A stretch of DNA of 43,084 bases from the NCBI GenBank assembly GCA_017522185.1, contig JAFWZZ010000026.1, forward strand, positions 1-43,084, read 5' to 3'. The notes under the pieces are model-generated. The model was not told where the DNA came from, did no database searches, and was given only the letters and a program-made list of their open reading frames with translations. The position numbers and the translations under genes are program-made. Positions 6,822 to 13,886 of this stretch are shown here, one piece after another; position 1 is the first letter of the stretch; each line of letters begins with the position of its first letter. The stretch is from Bacillota bacterium. GTDB taxonomy: Bacteria > Bacillota > Clostridia > Peptostreptococcales > Anaerovoracaceae.

Positions 6822-8192
6822 ATGACAACAAATCAATCAACACAAAATGGAAGTGTAAGACAAAAAGGCAACTCCTGGTATTATCGCTTTCGCGTTCAAG
6901 AACCTGACGGCACATGGAAGCTCCGTGAGTTTAAAGGAGGACTGACAAAAAGAGAGACACAACAGATGCTGGCGCAGGCAATCAAAGACTACAACGAGCA
7001 GGGACTGCTTTTCGAGCCCGGTTCCATCACTGTGTCACAGCTATGTGATGAATGGTGGGAAGCAGAAATTGAAAACGGCACCTTAGCCGTCTCTAGTCGC
7101 GGTTGTCTGCAAAATGCAATTCAGCACATTAAGAGACATGATCTGGGAGGCAAGAAACTAAAAGATGTATCCATTGAGGATATACAAGCCTATATAGACT
7201 TGAAAACCTACGGGAGCTTTAACGATGCAGGAGAGAGAATTGAGAAGGCTTATGCAAAGAGTACCCTCAGAAAACACCGTCTTGTACTAAACAACATTTT
7301 TAAGTTTGCAGTTTATCCAAAACGGTATCTTCGAGAAAATCCTATGCAATATGTGAAGCAGCGTAAGCAAGTGCAGGAAGTCGACTTATTCAGCTGCAAC
7401 GAAGAACAGAAAGTGAAGAAAAAGACAATTACCCACGAAGAATATGAGCAGATTATTTCTTTCCTGAAAAGTGATGAAAGATATGTTCATTGGGCATTGC
7501 CAATCCAGATTGCTTACTTAACAGGTCTTCGTGAAGGGGAAATTTGCGGCCTGGACTGGTCTGATATAGATTTCGAAAAGAAATGCATCTATCTCAAACG
7601 TTCTATGACCTATAACCCTAAAGAAAAATGTTGGGAATTAAAAGTGCCGAAAAGCGGTAAATCAAGAATTGTCGAATTCGGTAATACTCTGGAACAGATT
7701 TTGAGAGAAGAAAAAGAGCGACAACTCCAAGAAGAGGAACTGTATGGAATCTACTATCATAAGCACTATGTACAGACAAAAGAAATCAGGAATCTTGTGC
7801 ACTGGCAAATCTTCACCGATGCTTATACAGACAATGGTATTCTCAGCAGTCGGACAACCAAAGGTAAGTTCATGGAAGAACTTGATCCATGCCAGCCGAA
7901 AAGAAAACTTGCTTTCATCTGCACCAAACCTGGTGGCGAACTACTAACACCGCAGTCAATAAAATACGTGACCAAAATAATTAAAAAGAATCTGCCGGAT
8001 ATTAGCCACTATACGTTTCACGGTCTGCGTCATACGTACGCAACCACCTTAGTTCAAAACAAGGCAAACATGAAAGATGTGCAGGGACTGCTTGGACATT
8101 CTGATATGAAGATTACCATGAACACCTACGCCCATGATGATGCTATCTCTCGTAGAGGTGCCGTAGATTTATTAGAACAGGCAATCAGTTAA
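6822..8192 (+). CDS. int: Tyrosine recombinase / integrase
   Basis: A 456-residue integrase with an N-terminal arm-binding domain (about 10-60), a core-binding SAM-like domain (about 70-170) and a catalytic domain. The catalytic residues are visible: Arg237 (LTGLREGE), His400-x2-Arg403 (HGLRH), His426 (LLGHSD) and nucleophile Tyr436 (NTYAH); Lys277 or Lys280 (PKSGK) fits the beta-hairpin lysine. The start has GGAAAGGAG upstream. It is the gene closest to the tRNA, as usual for tRNA-targeting elements of the Tn916-like integrase group, and repeated arm sites lie immediately downstream. Confidence 0.95.
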   Translation: MTTNQSTQNGSVRQKGNSWYYRFRVQEPDGTWKLREFKGGLTKRETQQMLAQAIKDYNEQGLLFEPGSITVSQLCDEWWEAEIENGTLAVSSRGCLQNAIQHIKRHDLGGKKLKDVSIEDIQAYIDLKTYGSFNDAGERIEKAYAKSTLRKHRLVLNNIFKFAVYPKRYLRENPMQYVKQRKQVQEVDLFSCNEEQKVKKKTITHEEYEQIISFLKSDERYVHWALPIQIAYLTGLREGEICGLDWSDIDFEKKCIYLKRSMTYNPKEKCWELKVPKSGKSRIVEFGNTLEQILREEKERQLQEEELYGIYYHKHYVQTKEIRNLVHWQIFTDAYTDNGILSSRTTKGKFMEELDPCQPKRKLAFICTKPGGELLTPQSIKYVTKIIKKNLPDISHYTFHGLRHTYATTLVQNKANMKDVQGLLGHSDMKITMNTYAHDDAISRRGAVDLLEQAIS

Positions 8193-8218
8193 CCAAACGA
8201 TATTATTCCACAAAAAAA

Positions 8219-8254
8219 TCTTCCCACGGCCTTGTGGGAAGATTTGTGGGAAGA
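8219..8254. promoter_or_regulatory. Integrase arm-type site cluster, right end
   Basis: Two direct copies of TTGTGGGAAGA (8232-8242 and 8244-8254), 12 bp apart, plus a partial reverse copy (8219-8227) that forms a hairpin with the first. Together with 684-694 they bracket the element. Confidence 0.6.
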
Positions 8255-8275
8255 CTAGAATCTAGTCGTTGTACA

Positions 8276-8315
8276 AAAAAGTAAAAAGCTTGAAATCTCA
8301 ATGACTTCAAGCTTT
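8276..8315 (-). terminator. Terminator after repeat copy 2, also downstream of int
   Basis: A 10-bp stem, AAAGCTTGAA with TTCAAGCTTT, followed on the minus strand by a T-rich tract. It begins 3 nt beyond the CCA-like end of the repeat at 8319-8467, as a terminator would for a small RNA gene; it could also stop integrase transcripts less efficiently. Confidence 0.7.
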
Positions 8316-8318
8316 GTT

Positions 8319-8467
8319 TGGTACACCCTCAGGGGTTTAGCATCCTTGCTTCGCAAGTCTGCCGTCCTGCGCAGGCCCCTTCAGCCTGCTTGGACCATGG
8401 CCTACTCGACAACTCACAGGGTTGTCTCGTTTCACGGCCATGCCCTTGCGGGTTCGAACGCCCTGGA
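8319..8467 (-). repeat. Structured repeat, copy 2 (tRNA-Lys 3'-end-like)
   Basis: It has the same layout as 381-532: on the minus strand a T-arm-like start (CCAGGGCGTTCGAACCC), a structured insert, then the tRNA-Lys 3' end with CCA (TGGTACACCCTCAGGGGTT on plus, 8319-8337). Hairpins are clear: CATGGCC/GGCCATG enclosing GACAAC/GTTGTC, then GCAGGC/GCCTGC, then CTTGC/GCAAG. Several stems differ in sequence from copy 1 but keep their position and pairing. It follows the tRNA-Lys terminator and carries its own terminator. No protein is encoded; open frames across it are accidental. Confidence 0.75.
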
Positions 8468-8474
8468 GTTCTAC

Positions 8475-8513
8475 ATAAAACAAAATCGAGCACCCGATTG
8501 GATACTCGATTTT
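8475..8513 (-). terminator. Terminator of tRNA-Lys
   Basis: On the minus strand AAAATCGAG pairs with CTCGATTTT, and a T-rich stretch follows. The stem starts 4 nt beyond the tRNA CCA end. Confidence 0.75.
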
Positions 8514-8517
8514 CTTT

Positions 8518-8593
8518 TGGTACACCCTCAGGGGTTCGAACCCTGGACACCCTGATTAAGAGTCAGGTGCTCTGCCAGCTGAGCTAAGGATGC
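8518..8593 (-). tRNA. tRNA-Lys (anticodon CTT)
   Basis: A 76-nt cloverleaf with encoded CCA. The acceptor is GCATCCT/AGGGTGT with G1-U72 and U4-G69 wobbles, the D-arm is GCTC/GAGC, the anticodon stem CCTGA/TCAGG has loop CTCTTAA, and the T-arm is CAGGG-TTCGAAC-CCCTG. Its 3' part is repeated at the other end of the integrated element, so it is the integration target and remains intact. Confidence 0.95.
8532..8554. other. Right attachment site core (attR) in tRNA-Lys
   Basis: A 23-bp stretch covering the T-arm to the 3' half of the anticodon stem, identical to 510-532 at the other end of the element. The sequences diverge immediately afterwards (ATTAAG here, TGGGAT at the left). Confidence 0.6.
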
Positions 8594-8629
8594 ACATTTG
8601 AAGTTGTTGTGCTCTCAAGCACAGGTATT

Positions 8630-8658
8630 ATATTACCACCTATAGAGATGAATGTCAA
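8630..8658 (-). promoter_or_regulatory. tRNA-Lys promoter
   Basis: Minus-strand TTGACA (8653-8658) and TAATAT (8630-8635) with a 17-bp spacer, about 37 bp before the mature tRNA 5' end. Confidence 0.65.
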
Positions 8659-8680
8659 CAACTTTTTTAAAGTTTTTTGA

Positions 8681-8722
8681 AAAAAATATAAAAAAGTTTC
8701 GGGCGGGCTTTCAGGCCCGCCC
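8681..8722 (-). terminator. Strong terminator after the TIM-barrel gene
   Basis: A GC-rich 8-bp stem (GGGCGGGC with GCCCGCCC, 8701-8722) is followed on the minus strand by a T-rich tract, 20 bp past the stop codon of the gene at 8742. Confidence 0.88.
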
Positions 8723-8741
8723 GCACAATATAAATTCTCTG

Positions 8742-9479
8742 TTATACCAGTTCCAGCAGTTCTTCTAAATCGTGGTCGCCTTCGGGAACCTTGTGCTTTT
8801 CCGGTTCCTGTTCAGCCATGATACGGTAGTCTACCATCATGCCTGCGAAGATGTCTGCGCAGGTCGGCGGCGTGAAACTGATGGTGTTGGCACCTGCCGC
8901 GATGGTTTCCCTAATGGTATCGTCGTTCGGTCCGCCGGTTGCGATAATCGGCACCGTCGGGAAGTCCGCACGGATGTGCTTTACCAGTTCTGCCGTCTTT
9001 GCTGCGGCAGATACATTGAGGATGGATACACCGGCACGCAGACGGGCATCGATGTCGGTTTTGTCGCTGACTACGGTGGCGATGACAGGAATGTCGATGA
9101 CCTTTTTGATCAGTGCAATGTTATCGTTCTTCATCGGTGCGTTGACTACGACACCAAATGCGCCGTGGGCCTCTGCATCCTTTGCCATGGTAGCTGTACG
9201 CAGTCCCTGTGTAGTACCACCGCCAACACCGGCCAGCACCGGAATAGATGCGGCGTTAATAATAGACTGGGTGATAATCTGCTGCGGCGTAAACGGATAA
9301 ACTGCCAGCACTGCGTCGGCATTGCAGTTTCGGATAATCGCTATATCAGTGGTAAAGATTGCGGACTTGATACGGCGGCCCATGATAATGATTCCCTTTG
9401 CCTGCCAAATCGGTTCCGGAACCTGTACGCTTTTCTTTCTCAGTTCCCCTGTTACATGCGGAATGTCTCTCATATTCAT
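8742..9479 (-). CDS. TIM-barrel protein of unknown specificity
   Basis: A 245-residue single-domain alpha/beta barrel. The C-terminal phosphate-binding-like loops (PIIATGGPNDDTI, then AGANTISFTPP) resemble those of NanE or ribulose-phosphate-binding barrels. The strand motifs VLAGVGGGTTQGLR and VVVNAPMKN are distinctive, and I recognise the protein only as a conserved barrel annotated as a putative hydrolase in Clostridia. The start at 9479 has GAAGGAGGGG upstream. It is a single-gene unit with its own terminator and no informative neighbours. Confidence 0.7.
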   Translation of the reverse strand: MNMRDIPHVTGELRKKSVQVPEPIWQAKGIIIMGRRIKSAIFTTDIAIIRNCNADAVLAVYPFTPQQIITQSIINAASIPVLAGVGGGTTQGLRTATMAKDAEAHGAFGVVVNAPMKNDNIALIKKVIDIPVIATVVSDKTDIDARLRAGVSILNVSAAAKTAELVKHIRADFPTVPIIATGGPNDDTIRETIAAGANTISFTPPTCADIFAGMMVDYRIMAEQEPEKHKVPEGDHDLEELLELV

Positions 9480-9638
9480 ACTAGCCCCTCCTTCGCTTTA
9501 ACTCTCTAAACTACGAAAATTATACACCTAGCAAAAGTGAAATTCAACGTGTTTTCCTGTTCCTTTGATGTAGTTTTTGTGATATACTCTTCTAGGCATA
9601 ATTTGGGAAAAGACAACGAAAAATGAAAGGAGAAAAAT

Positions 9639-9893
9639 ATGTTTTACAGATACAAAACTGACGGAACCTGTTCCGCTTACATCGACGTCGAAATGGACGG
9701 CAACGTGCTGACAGAATGCACTTTCCACGGAGGCTGCAACGGCAACCTGAAGGGCATCGCGTCTCTTTGCAAAGGCATGACCTACGAGGAAATCAAAGAA
9801 AGAGTCGGTGGCATCACCTGCGGTTTCAAGAAGACTTCCTGCCCTGACCAACTGGTAAAGGCCATGGAAGCTGCTCTGGAAGAAGCGAAATAG
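9639..9893 (+). CDS. TSCPD domain protein (TIGR03905-like)
   Basis: An 84-residue protein whose C-terminal KKTSCPDQL is the name-giving TSCPD motif. Further Cys occur in CTFHGGCNGNL and ITCGF. This small domain also occurs at the end of some ribonucleotide reductases, and the stand-alone form has no proven function; metal or cluster binding by the conserved Cys is plausible. It has an AAAGGAG site and lies 9 bp upstream of the cation exporter gene, probably in one operon. Confidence 0.85.
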   Translation: MFYRYKTDGTCSAYIDVEMDGNVLTECTFHGGCNGNLKGIASLCKGMTYEEIKERVGGITCGFKKTSCPDQLVKAMEAALEEAK

Positions 9894-9902
9894 GTACAGG
9901 CC

Positions 9903-11072
9903 ATGAACGAATTGCTTTGTAAATGGTTCGTAAAGGACCATGAAAACACGGAGGATCCGGCAGTCCGCGAAAGCTACGGCAAGCTGGCAGGTGTGGTAGG
10001 CATCATCTCTAACCTGATTTTATGCGCAGCAAAGATTTTGATTGGCATCGTTTCCGGCAGCATCGCCATCATCGGTGACGGGATCAACAACCTGGCCGAC
10101 GCATCCTCTTCCGTCATTACTTTGGTCGGATTCAAGCTGGCTTCTATGCCGGAGGACAAAGAGCACCCTTACGGTCACGCCCGCTACGAGTATATCACCG
10201 GCATGATCGTATCTATTTTGATTGTACTGGTCGGCGTCGAGCTGGGCCAGAGTTCCATCGACAAGGTGATGCATCCGCAGCCGCTGGATTTCAGCTGGAC
10301 CATCGTTCTGGTTCTGGTGCTGTCTATCGCCATCAAAATCTGGCAGGCTCTGTTCAACATCAAAGTCGGCAACAAGATTGATTCCATGACTCTGATCGCG
10401 ACAGGTGCTGACAGCCGTAACGACGTAATCTCCACCACAGTGGTTCTAATCAGTGTGCTGGTTGGCGAATTCGCTGGTATAGCCATCGACGGCTACATGG
10501 GATGTCTGGTTGCGCTGTTCATCATCTGGTCCGGTATCTCTCTGGTAAGAGAAACCATCAGTCCGCTGCTGGGCGAGGCTCCTGACGACGAACTGGTATC
10601 CGAAATCCGCCGCCTGGCACTGGCACCGGATGCGATTCTGGGAGTCCATGACCTGGTAGTTCATAACTACGGTCCCGGCAAAGTCTTCGCTTCCATTCAT
10701 ATCGAAGTGGATGCCGACGGTGACCTGATGGAAAGCCATGATCTGGCAGATGACATCGAAAAACAGGCTGCCGACAGACTGAACATCATGCTGACCTGTC
10801 ATCTGGATCCGATTAAGCTTAATGACCCTCTGGTAAATCAGATGATGGCCCTGACAGCCAAAACGGTGGGCGAAACAGAAGGCATTACCAACGCCCACGA
10901 CCTGCGCGTGGTACCCGGCGTAACACACACCAATATCATCTTTGATGTGGTAATAGAACCAGGCTGCAAATACAGCGAAGAGGAACTGCACGCTATTTTC
11001 GAGAAGAAGGTCAAAGCCTGCGACGAGAAATACTGCGTGGTTATCAACTTTGATAAAAGCTATGTAAACTAA
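9903..11072 (+). CDS. Cation diffusion facilitator (CDF) transporter
   Basis: A 389-residue CDF-family exporter with membrane segments in the N-terminal 210 residues and a ferredoxin-like cytoplasmic domain after that. CDF signatures are present: GDGINNLADASSSV at 58-71 (metal-site Asp), HPYGHARYEYI at 88-98, and TGADSRNDVISTT in the fifth segment. The family exports divalent metals such as zinc, iron, manganese or cobalt by proton antiport; the metal cannot be told here. It follows the TSCPD gene and ends at a strong terminator. Confidence 0.92.
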   Translation: MNELLCKWFVKDHENTEDPAVRESYGKLAGVVGIISNLILCAAKILIGIVSGSIAIIGDGINNLADASSSVITLVGFKLASMPEDKEHPYGHARYEYITGMIVSILIVLVGVELGQSSIDKVMHPQPLDFSWTIVLVLVLSIAIKIWQALFNIKVGNKIDSMTLIATGADSRNDVISTTVVLISVLVGEFAGIAIDGYMGCLVALFIIWSGISLVRETISPLLGEAPDDELVSEIRRLALAPDAILGVHDLVVHNYGPGKVFASIHIEVDADGDLMESHDLADDIEKQAADRLNIMLTCHLDPIKLNDPLVNQMMALTAKTVGETEGITNAHDLRVVPGVTHTNIIFDVVIEPGCKYSEEELHAIFEKKVKACDEKYCVVINFDKSYVN

Positions 11073-11100
11073 GAACCGGAAACCCCGGTTCTTTTTCTTT
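11072..11100 (+). terminator. Terminator of the TSCPD-CDF operon
   Basis: AGAACCGG pairs with CCGGTTCT (11072-11092), and TTTTTCTTTT follows. The stem overlaps the stop codon of the CDF gene by one base. Confidence 0.88.
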
Positions 11101-11163
11101 TGTTTGCATGTGCCGGCGCGGGGTGGTAAAATAGAGCCAATCAAAGAGGGGGTGACGACAGTT

Positions 11164-11967
11164 ATGAGACTGACAGCGAGAGAAAAAGAGTGGAACCGTA
11201 TGATTCGGGCGGAGAAGGAGTTCCTGGTGAAGGGGGCCAGTAAGAAGGACACCATGCTGAACCAGCTGCTGGCGGAAAAAGTGCCGGACAAACTGCAGGG
11301 GACACTGGATGCGGCCTTCGCAAAGGCCTTTGAGACCATCTTCCAGAAAGGTACCGGCATCATCGAGAAAACATATAAGAAAGAGGAACTGGAGCACCAG
11401 TATCAGGTCAACGCCTTTGCTGCGGACCTGAAGGAAAACAAGAAGACCCTGCGCAAGTTCAGCAAACAGGCGGGGTCGGCCAGCACGAAGAATCTTCTGC
11501 TGACCAGCGTGGAAGGTATCGGCATGGGCGCTTTCGGCGTGGGCCTGCCTGACATTCCCGTCTTCGTCGGCGTGCTTCTGAAAAGCGTCTACGAGGTAGC
11601 CCTCAGCTACGGCTACAACTATGACACGGCGGAAGAGCAGTATTTCATCCTGAAGCTGATCGAGACGGCCCTGTCCCACGGCCAGCCTCTTGTGCGGGGC
11701 AATGCGGCACTGAACCAGTACATCGAATCGCCTGCACTGCCGGAAGACTATGATCTGCCTGCACAGATCGCATCCACCAGCGCAACCATGTCCAAGGAGC
11801 TTCTTTATCTGAAGTTCCTGCAGGGGTTCCCGGTTGTGGGTGCGGTAGGCGGCGCGTATAACACCGTCTATCTCCAGCAGGTGCTCAAATACGCCAAGCT
11901 GAAGTATCAGCGCAGGTTTTTATATGACAAAGCAAACGGCGGCTGGACGCCGGACGATGCGTGTTAA
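11164..11967 (+). CDS. EcsC-family protein
   Basis: The ATG at 11164 (MRLTAREKEWNRM) with GAGGGGGTGA upstream gives 267 residues; a longer frame from 11104 lacks support. The protein matches the EcsC family in layout: a helical N-terminus, a Gly/Ala-rich hydrophobic segment (GIGMGAFGVGLPDIPVFVG, about 119-137) and a conserved Tyr-rich segment (YEVALSYGYNYDTAEEQYF). EcsC accompanies an ABC exporter in Bacillus, but the function of the domain is not settled. Here it stands alone. The following 450 bp hold no gene (see the array at 12014). Confidence 0.85.
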   Translation: MRLTAREKEWNRMIRAEKEFLVKGASKKDTMLNQLLAEKVPDKLQGTLDAAFAKAFETIFQKGTGIIEKTYKKEELEHQYQVNAFAADLKENKKTLRKFSKQAGSASTKNLLLTSVEGIGMGAFGVGLPDIPVFVGVLLKSVYEVALSYGYNYDTAEEQYFILKLIETALSHGQPLVRGNAALNQYIESPALPEDYDLPAQIASTSATMSKELLYLKFLQGFPVVGAVGGAYNTVYLQQVLKYAKLKYQRRFLYDKANGGWTPDDAC

Positions 11968-12013
11968 TCCGCCGGTTTCTGCGATGGCAGAAGCAGTAAC
12001 GCAACGGTATGTG

Positions 12014-12356
12014 CGCAACCATTTTCTATGAAACCGCTCTTGTACTGCACTTTTTTAGAAAAACGCAACCCTAACGCAGTTTTGCATCTATGCACTGCGT
12101 TATTTTTATTATTTAATCCAAATCAACACCGATTTAATTGGTTACACGCAATCTTGAGACATTTTTTATTAGAGAAACTGCAGAGCTATCGGCTGTGACA
12201 TTATTTTAGGGATTCAGACAGCTTGTGGAAAATTAAAATGCCATATAAGCAATTCTCCTCGCGTTCTTCGCGCAGTAGCAACACAAAAGATGAGAATATG
12301 GTTGCGTTTTTTTCCTGAGATGCAGTAACGTCATCAGATATGCACTCATGGTTGCG
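12014..12356. repeat. Phased inverted array 1: four CGCAACC...ACTGC units
   Basis: Two direct units (CGCAACC at 12014 and 12064, each with ACTGC exactly 30 bp further on at 12044 and 12094) face two inverted units (CGCAGT at 12271 and TGCAGT at 12321, each ending 30 bp before the end of GGTTGCG at 12300 and 12350). The period is exactly 50 bp on both arms; the sequence between blocks is AT-rich and not conserved, and the centre spans about 171 bp. An array with the same geometry lies at 13887-14250. It fills the gene-free stretch between the convergent EcsC-like and LUD genes. Confidence 0.85.
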
Positions 12357-12371
12357 CAAACCTTTTTACAA

Positions 12372-12400
12372 GAAAAAAAGAAGGAGCTGGCCGCTCCTTC
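12372..12400 (-). terminator. Terminator of the nuclease-LUD operon
   Basis: GAAGGAGC pairs with GCTCCTTC (12380-12400), and a T-run follows on the minus strand, 17 bp beyond the LUD stop codon. Confidence 0.88.
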
Positions 12401-12417
12401 TCTCAACTTACCCTTTC

Positions 12418-13020
12418 TTAATATCCTAACTCTTCTTTTACCAGTACCACTTCCATGTCGCAGGAACCCATCTTCTTGTAATGAATGACCATGCCGTTAC
12501 AAATACGTTCCGGGCTGTCGCAGTCGTAACACTTGTCTCCTTTGATGGCGCACGGAGTTTTGCGGCCAAGGCGCTTTGCGTTCAGCGGAGATGCGATGTT
12601 TCGCGCCCTATGGATTGCAGACGGCAGATCTTCTGTGATTTTGTTAGTGCCAACCACGAAGTAAACCTTTTCATGTCCGTAGAGAGTAGACGCAACACGA
12701 TTGCCGGTTCCATCGATGTTGACCATTTCGCCGTTTTCGCTGAGGGCGTTGACGGACGTCAGGTAGATGTCCGCTTCTGCAGCCGCTTTGATAACCTCCG
12801 GCATGGCTTTTCCGGATTTTGGCCAGTGCCAGTAGCAGGTATTGTGTGTCGACAGCGTGTCGAAAACCCCCAAGTCCTGCAGTGTTACAGACCCTCCGAA
12901 GCCAACGGACTTGCCGTCAATGGACTGGTTCAGATAGTCAGCTGCCTCTGTGGCAGTGTCAAATAGCGATACCGCGTATCCGTTTTTCTTGAAATTCTCT
13001 ATTGTTTTTTCGATATTCAT
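12418..13020 (-). CDS. LUD-domain protein (LutC/YkgG-like)
   Basis: A 200-residue protein of the LUD (DUF162) family, with the characteristic VGFGGSVTLQDLGVF near residue 40 and DIYLTSVNALSENGEM, DGTGNRVAS and VYFVVGTNKI later. In LutABC and YkgEFG, related proteins take part in lactate oxidation; this stand-alone type has a C-terminal Cys group (CAIKGDKCYDCDSPERIC) that could bind a metal or cluster. No LutA or LutB partner is nearby. The start codon overlaps the stop of the upstream gene as ATGA, with GGAGG inside that gene, so translation is coupled. Confidence 0.88.
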   Translation of the reverse strand: MNIEKTIENFKKNGYAVSLFDTATEAADYLNQSIDGKSVGFGGSVTLQDLGVFDTLSTHNTCYWHWPKSGKAMPEVIKAAAEADIYLTSVNALSENGEMVNIDGTGNRVASTLYGHEKVYFVVGTNKITEDLPSAIHRARNIASPLNAKRLGRKTPCAIKGDKCYDCDSPERICNGMVIHYKKMGSCDMEVVLVKEELGY

Positions 13021-13853
13021 ATAGACCTCCGGGGTAATATCATTCCTTCAAAGTGTGGCAGAATCATTTTCTCGATTATATCATAGATAACCTGACTTTG
13101 ACAATTTCCGTCCGCATCATCCTGGGTAATGATAAGATTATGGCCGATAATAAGTCCATTTGCCTGATATGCCGCAAGCTTCTCAACATTATCTCTTCGA
13201 TATTTTTCTTTATTCAAAAGGCCCCAATGCTCCCAATACAGGTATTTCTCGTGAGGCAGCCGAATCTTAAAGTCGGGATAGATTGGCCGGGAATAGTCTG
13301 GGAAAAACAATTCTTCCTCGTAATGATTCGGGATGCCGTATCCATATAGGGCATTGGCGATGATGGCCTCTCCCTTTGATCTCACGTAATCGCCAAAGGC
13401 GGTACGGTGGGTCAGCCTTTCCGGATAATATGGACATCTTTTGTACGAGGCATTTTGCCAGGCCTTTAGCTCCTGCTGTTCTTTCTCCCTCAAAAGGTCA
13501 TGGTAATTGGCCGGGATTCCTTTTATCAAATCTGAAAGGCTCACTGAAAGATACTGCTTCTGCATTTTCTCTAGTAAAGGTATGTTGTTTTGCAAGCTCC
13601 TAATTGTTTTTTCGGCTAACCTCTTGTCGAGAAGAAGCTTTTGCATTTCATAATCAGACGTTATATTCGTTTGCACCGTCTGCCACCCTCTACCCATACG
13701 CGCTTTGTGCTGGTGGTAATAAGAAATGCTATCCTTTCTTTGTCTTGGAAAAAGAAAGCCTTCCGGAGAAGTATTTAGGATTTGTTGCTGTTCTTCCAGC
13801 ATGTGTTGTTGTTTTAATAGTTCCAATTGAATCATTTTTTGAAAAGCATCCAT
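13017..13853 (-). CDS. PD-(D/E)XK nuclease-like protein
   Basis: A 278-residue protein. The first 130 residues are largely coiled coil (Gln/Glu/Lys-rich). The C-terminal domain carries a motif series typical of a PD-(D/E)XK fold: Glu162 (RSKGEAI), Asp194 in YPDFKI, Glu208 in YWEHWG, and Lys225. This pattern occurs in uncharacterized nuclease-like proteins of gut Firmicutes. I infer a DNA-cleaving or degenerate nuclease fold; the target is unknown. The start has AAAGGAG. It is coupled to the LUD gene by an ATGA overlap, and its upstream region is the phased array at 13887-14250, whose first block lies 34 bp before the start codon. Confidence 0.75.
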   Translation of the reverse strand: MDAFQKMIQLELLKQQHMLEEQQQILNTSPEGFLFPRQRKDSISYYHQHKARMGRGWQTVQTNITSDYEMQKLLLDKRLAEKTIRSLQNNIPLLEKMQKQYLSVSLSDLIKGIPANYHDLLREKEQQELKAWQNASYKRCPYYPERLTHRTAFGDYVRSKGEAIIANALYGYGIPNHYEEELFFPDYSRPIYPDFKIRLPHEKYLYWEHWGLLNKEKYRRDNVEKLAAYQANGLIIGHNLIITQDDADGNCQSQVIYDIIEKMILPHFEGMILPRRSI

Positions 13854-13886
13854 ATTGCTTTACTCCTTTCGTTTATGATTTTTTCA

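Larger units (their letters stand above)
510..8554. mobile_element. Integrative mobilizable element in tRNA-Lys(CUU)
   Basis: Between two identical 23-bp stretches of tRNA-Lys sequence (510-532 and 8532-8554) lie a tyrosine integrase next to the tRNA, an excisionase-like gene, a repressor with its operators, a replication ATPase, small mobile-element genes, a MobA/MobL relaxase gene, a probable oriT and a cargo operon. There are no conjugation (type IV secretion) genes, so it would need a helper for transfer. The exact ends are uncertain: a second candidate core, TGGTACACCCTCAGGGGTT, occurs at 381-399, 8319-8337 and 8518-8536. The interval 533-695 has no gene; it contains one integrase arm-type site and is otherwise AT-rich. 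Confidence 0.8.

Noticed and set aside
8301-8587. Open frames on both strands across the repeat and tRNA-Lys
   Set aside because: They translate the structured repeat and the tRNA itself; the apparent conservation of such peptides is explained by the nucleic acid.
8742-9479. Assignment of the TIM-barrel protein as NanE or thiamine phosphate synthase
   Set aside because: Phosphate-loop similarity is general to many barrels, and there are no neighbouring genes of either pathway.
10446-11679. Long minus-strand frames opposite the CDF and EcsC-like genes
   Set aside because: They are low-quality antisense peptides without start signals; the plus-strand genes have family motifs.
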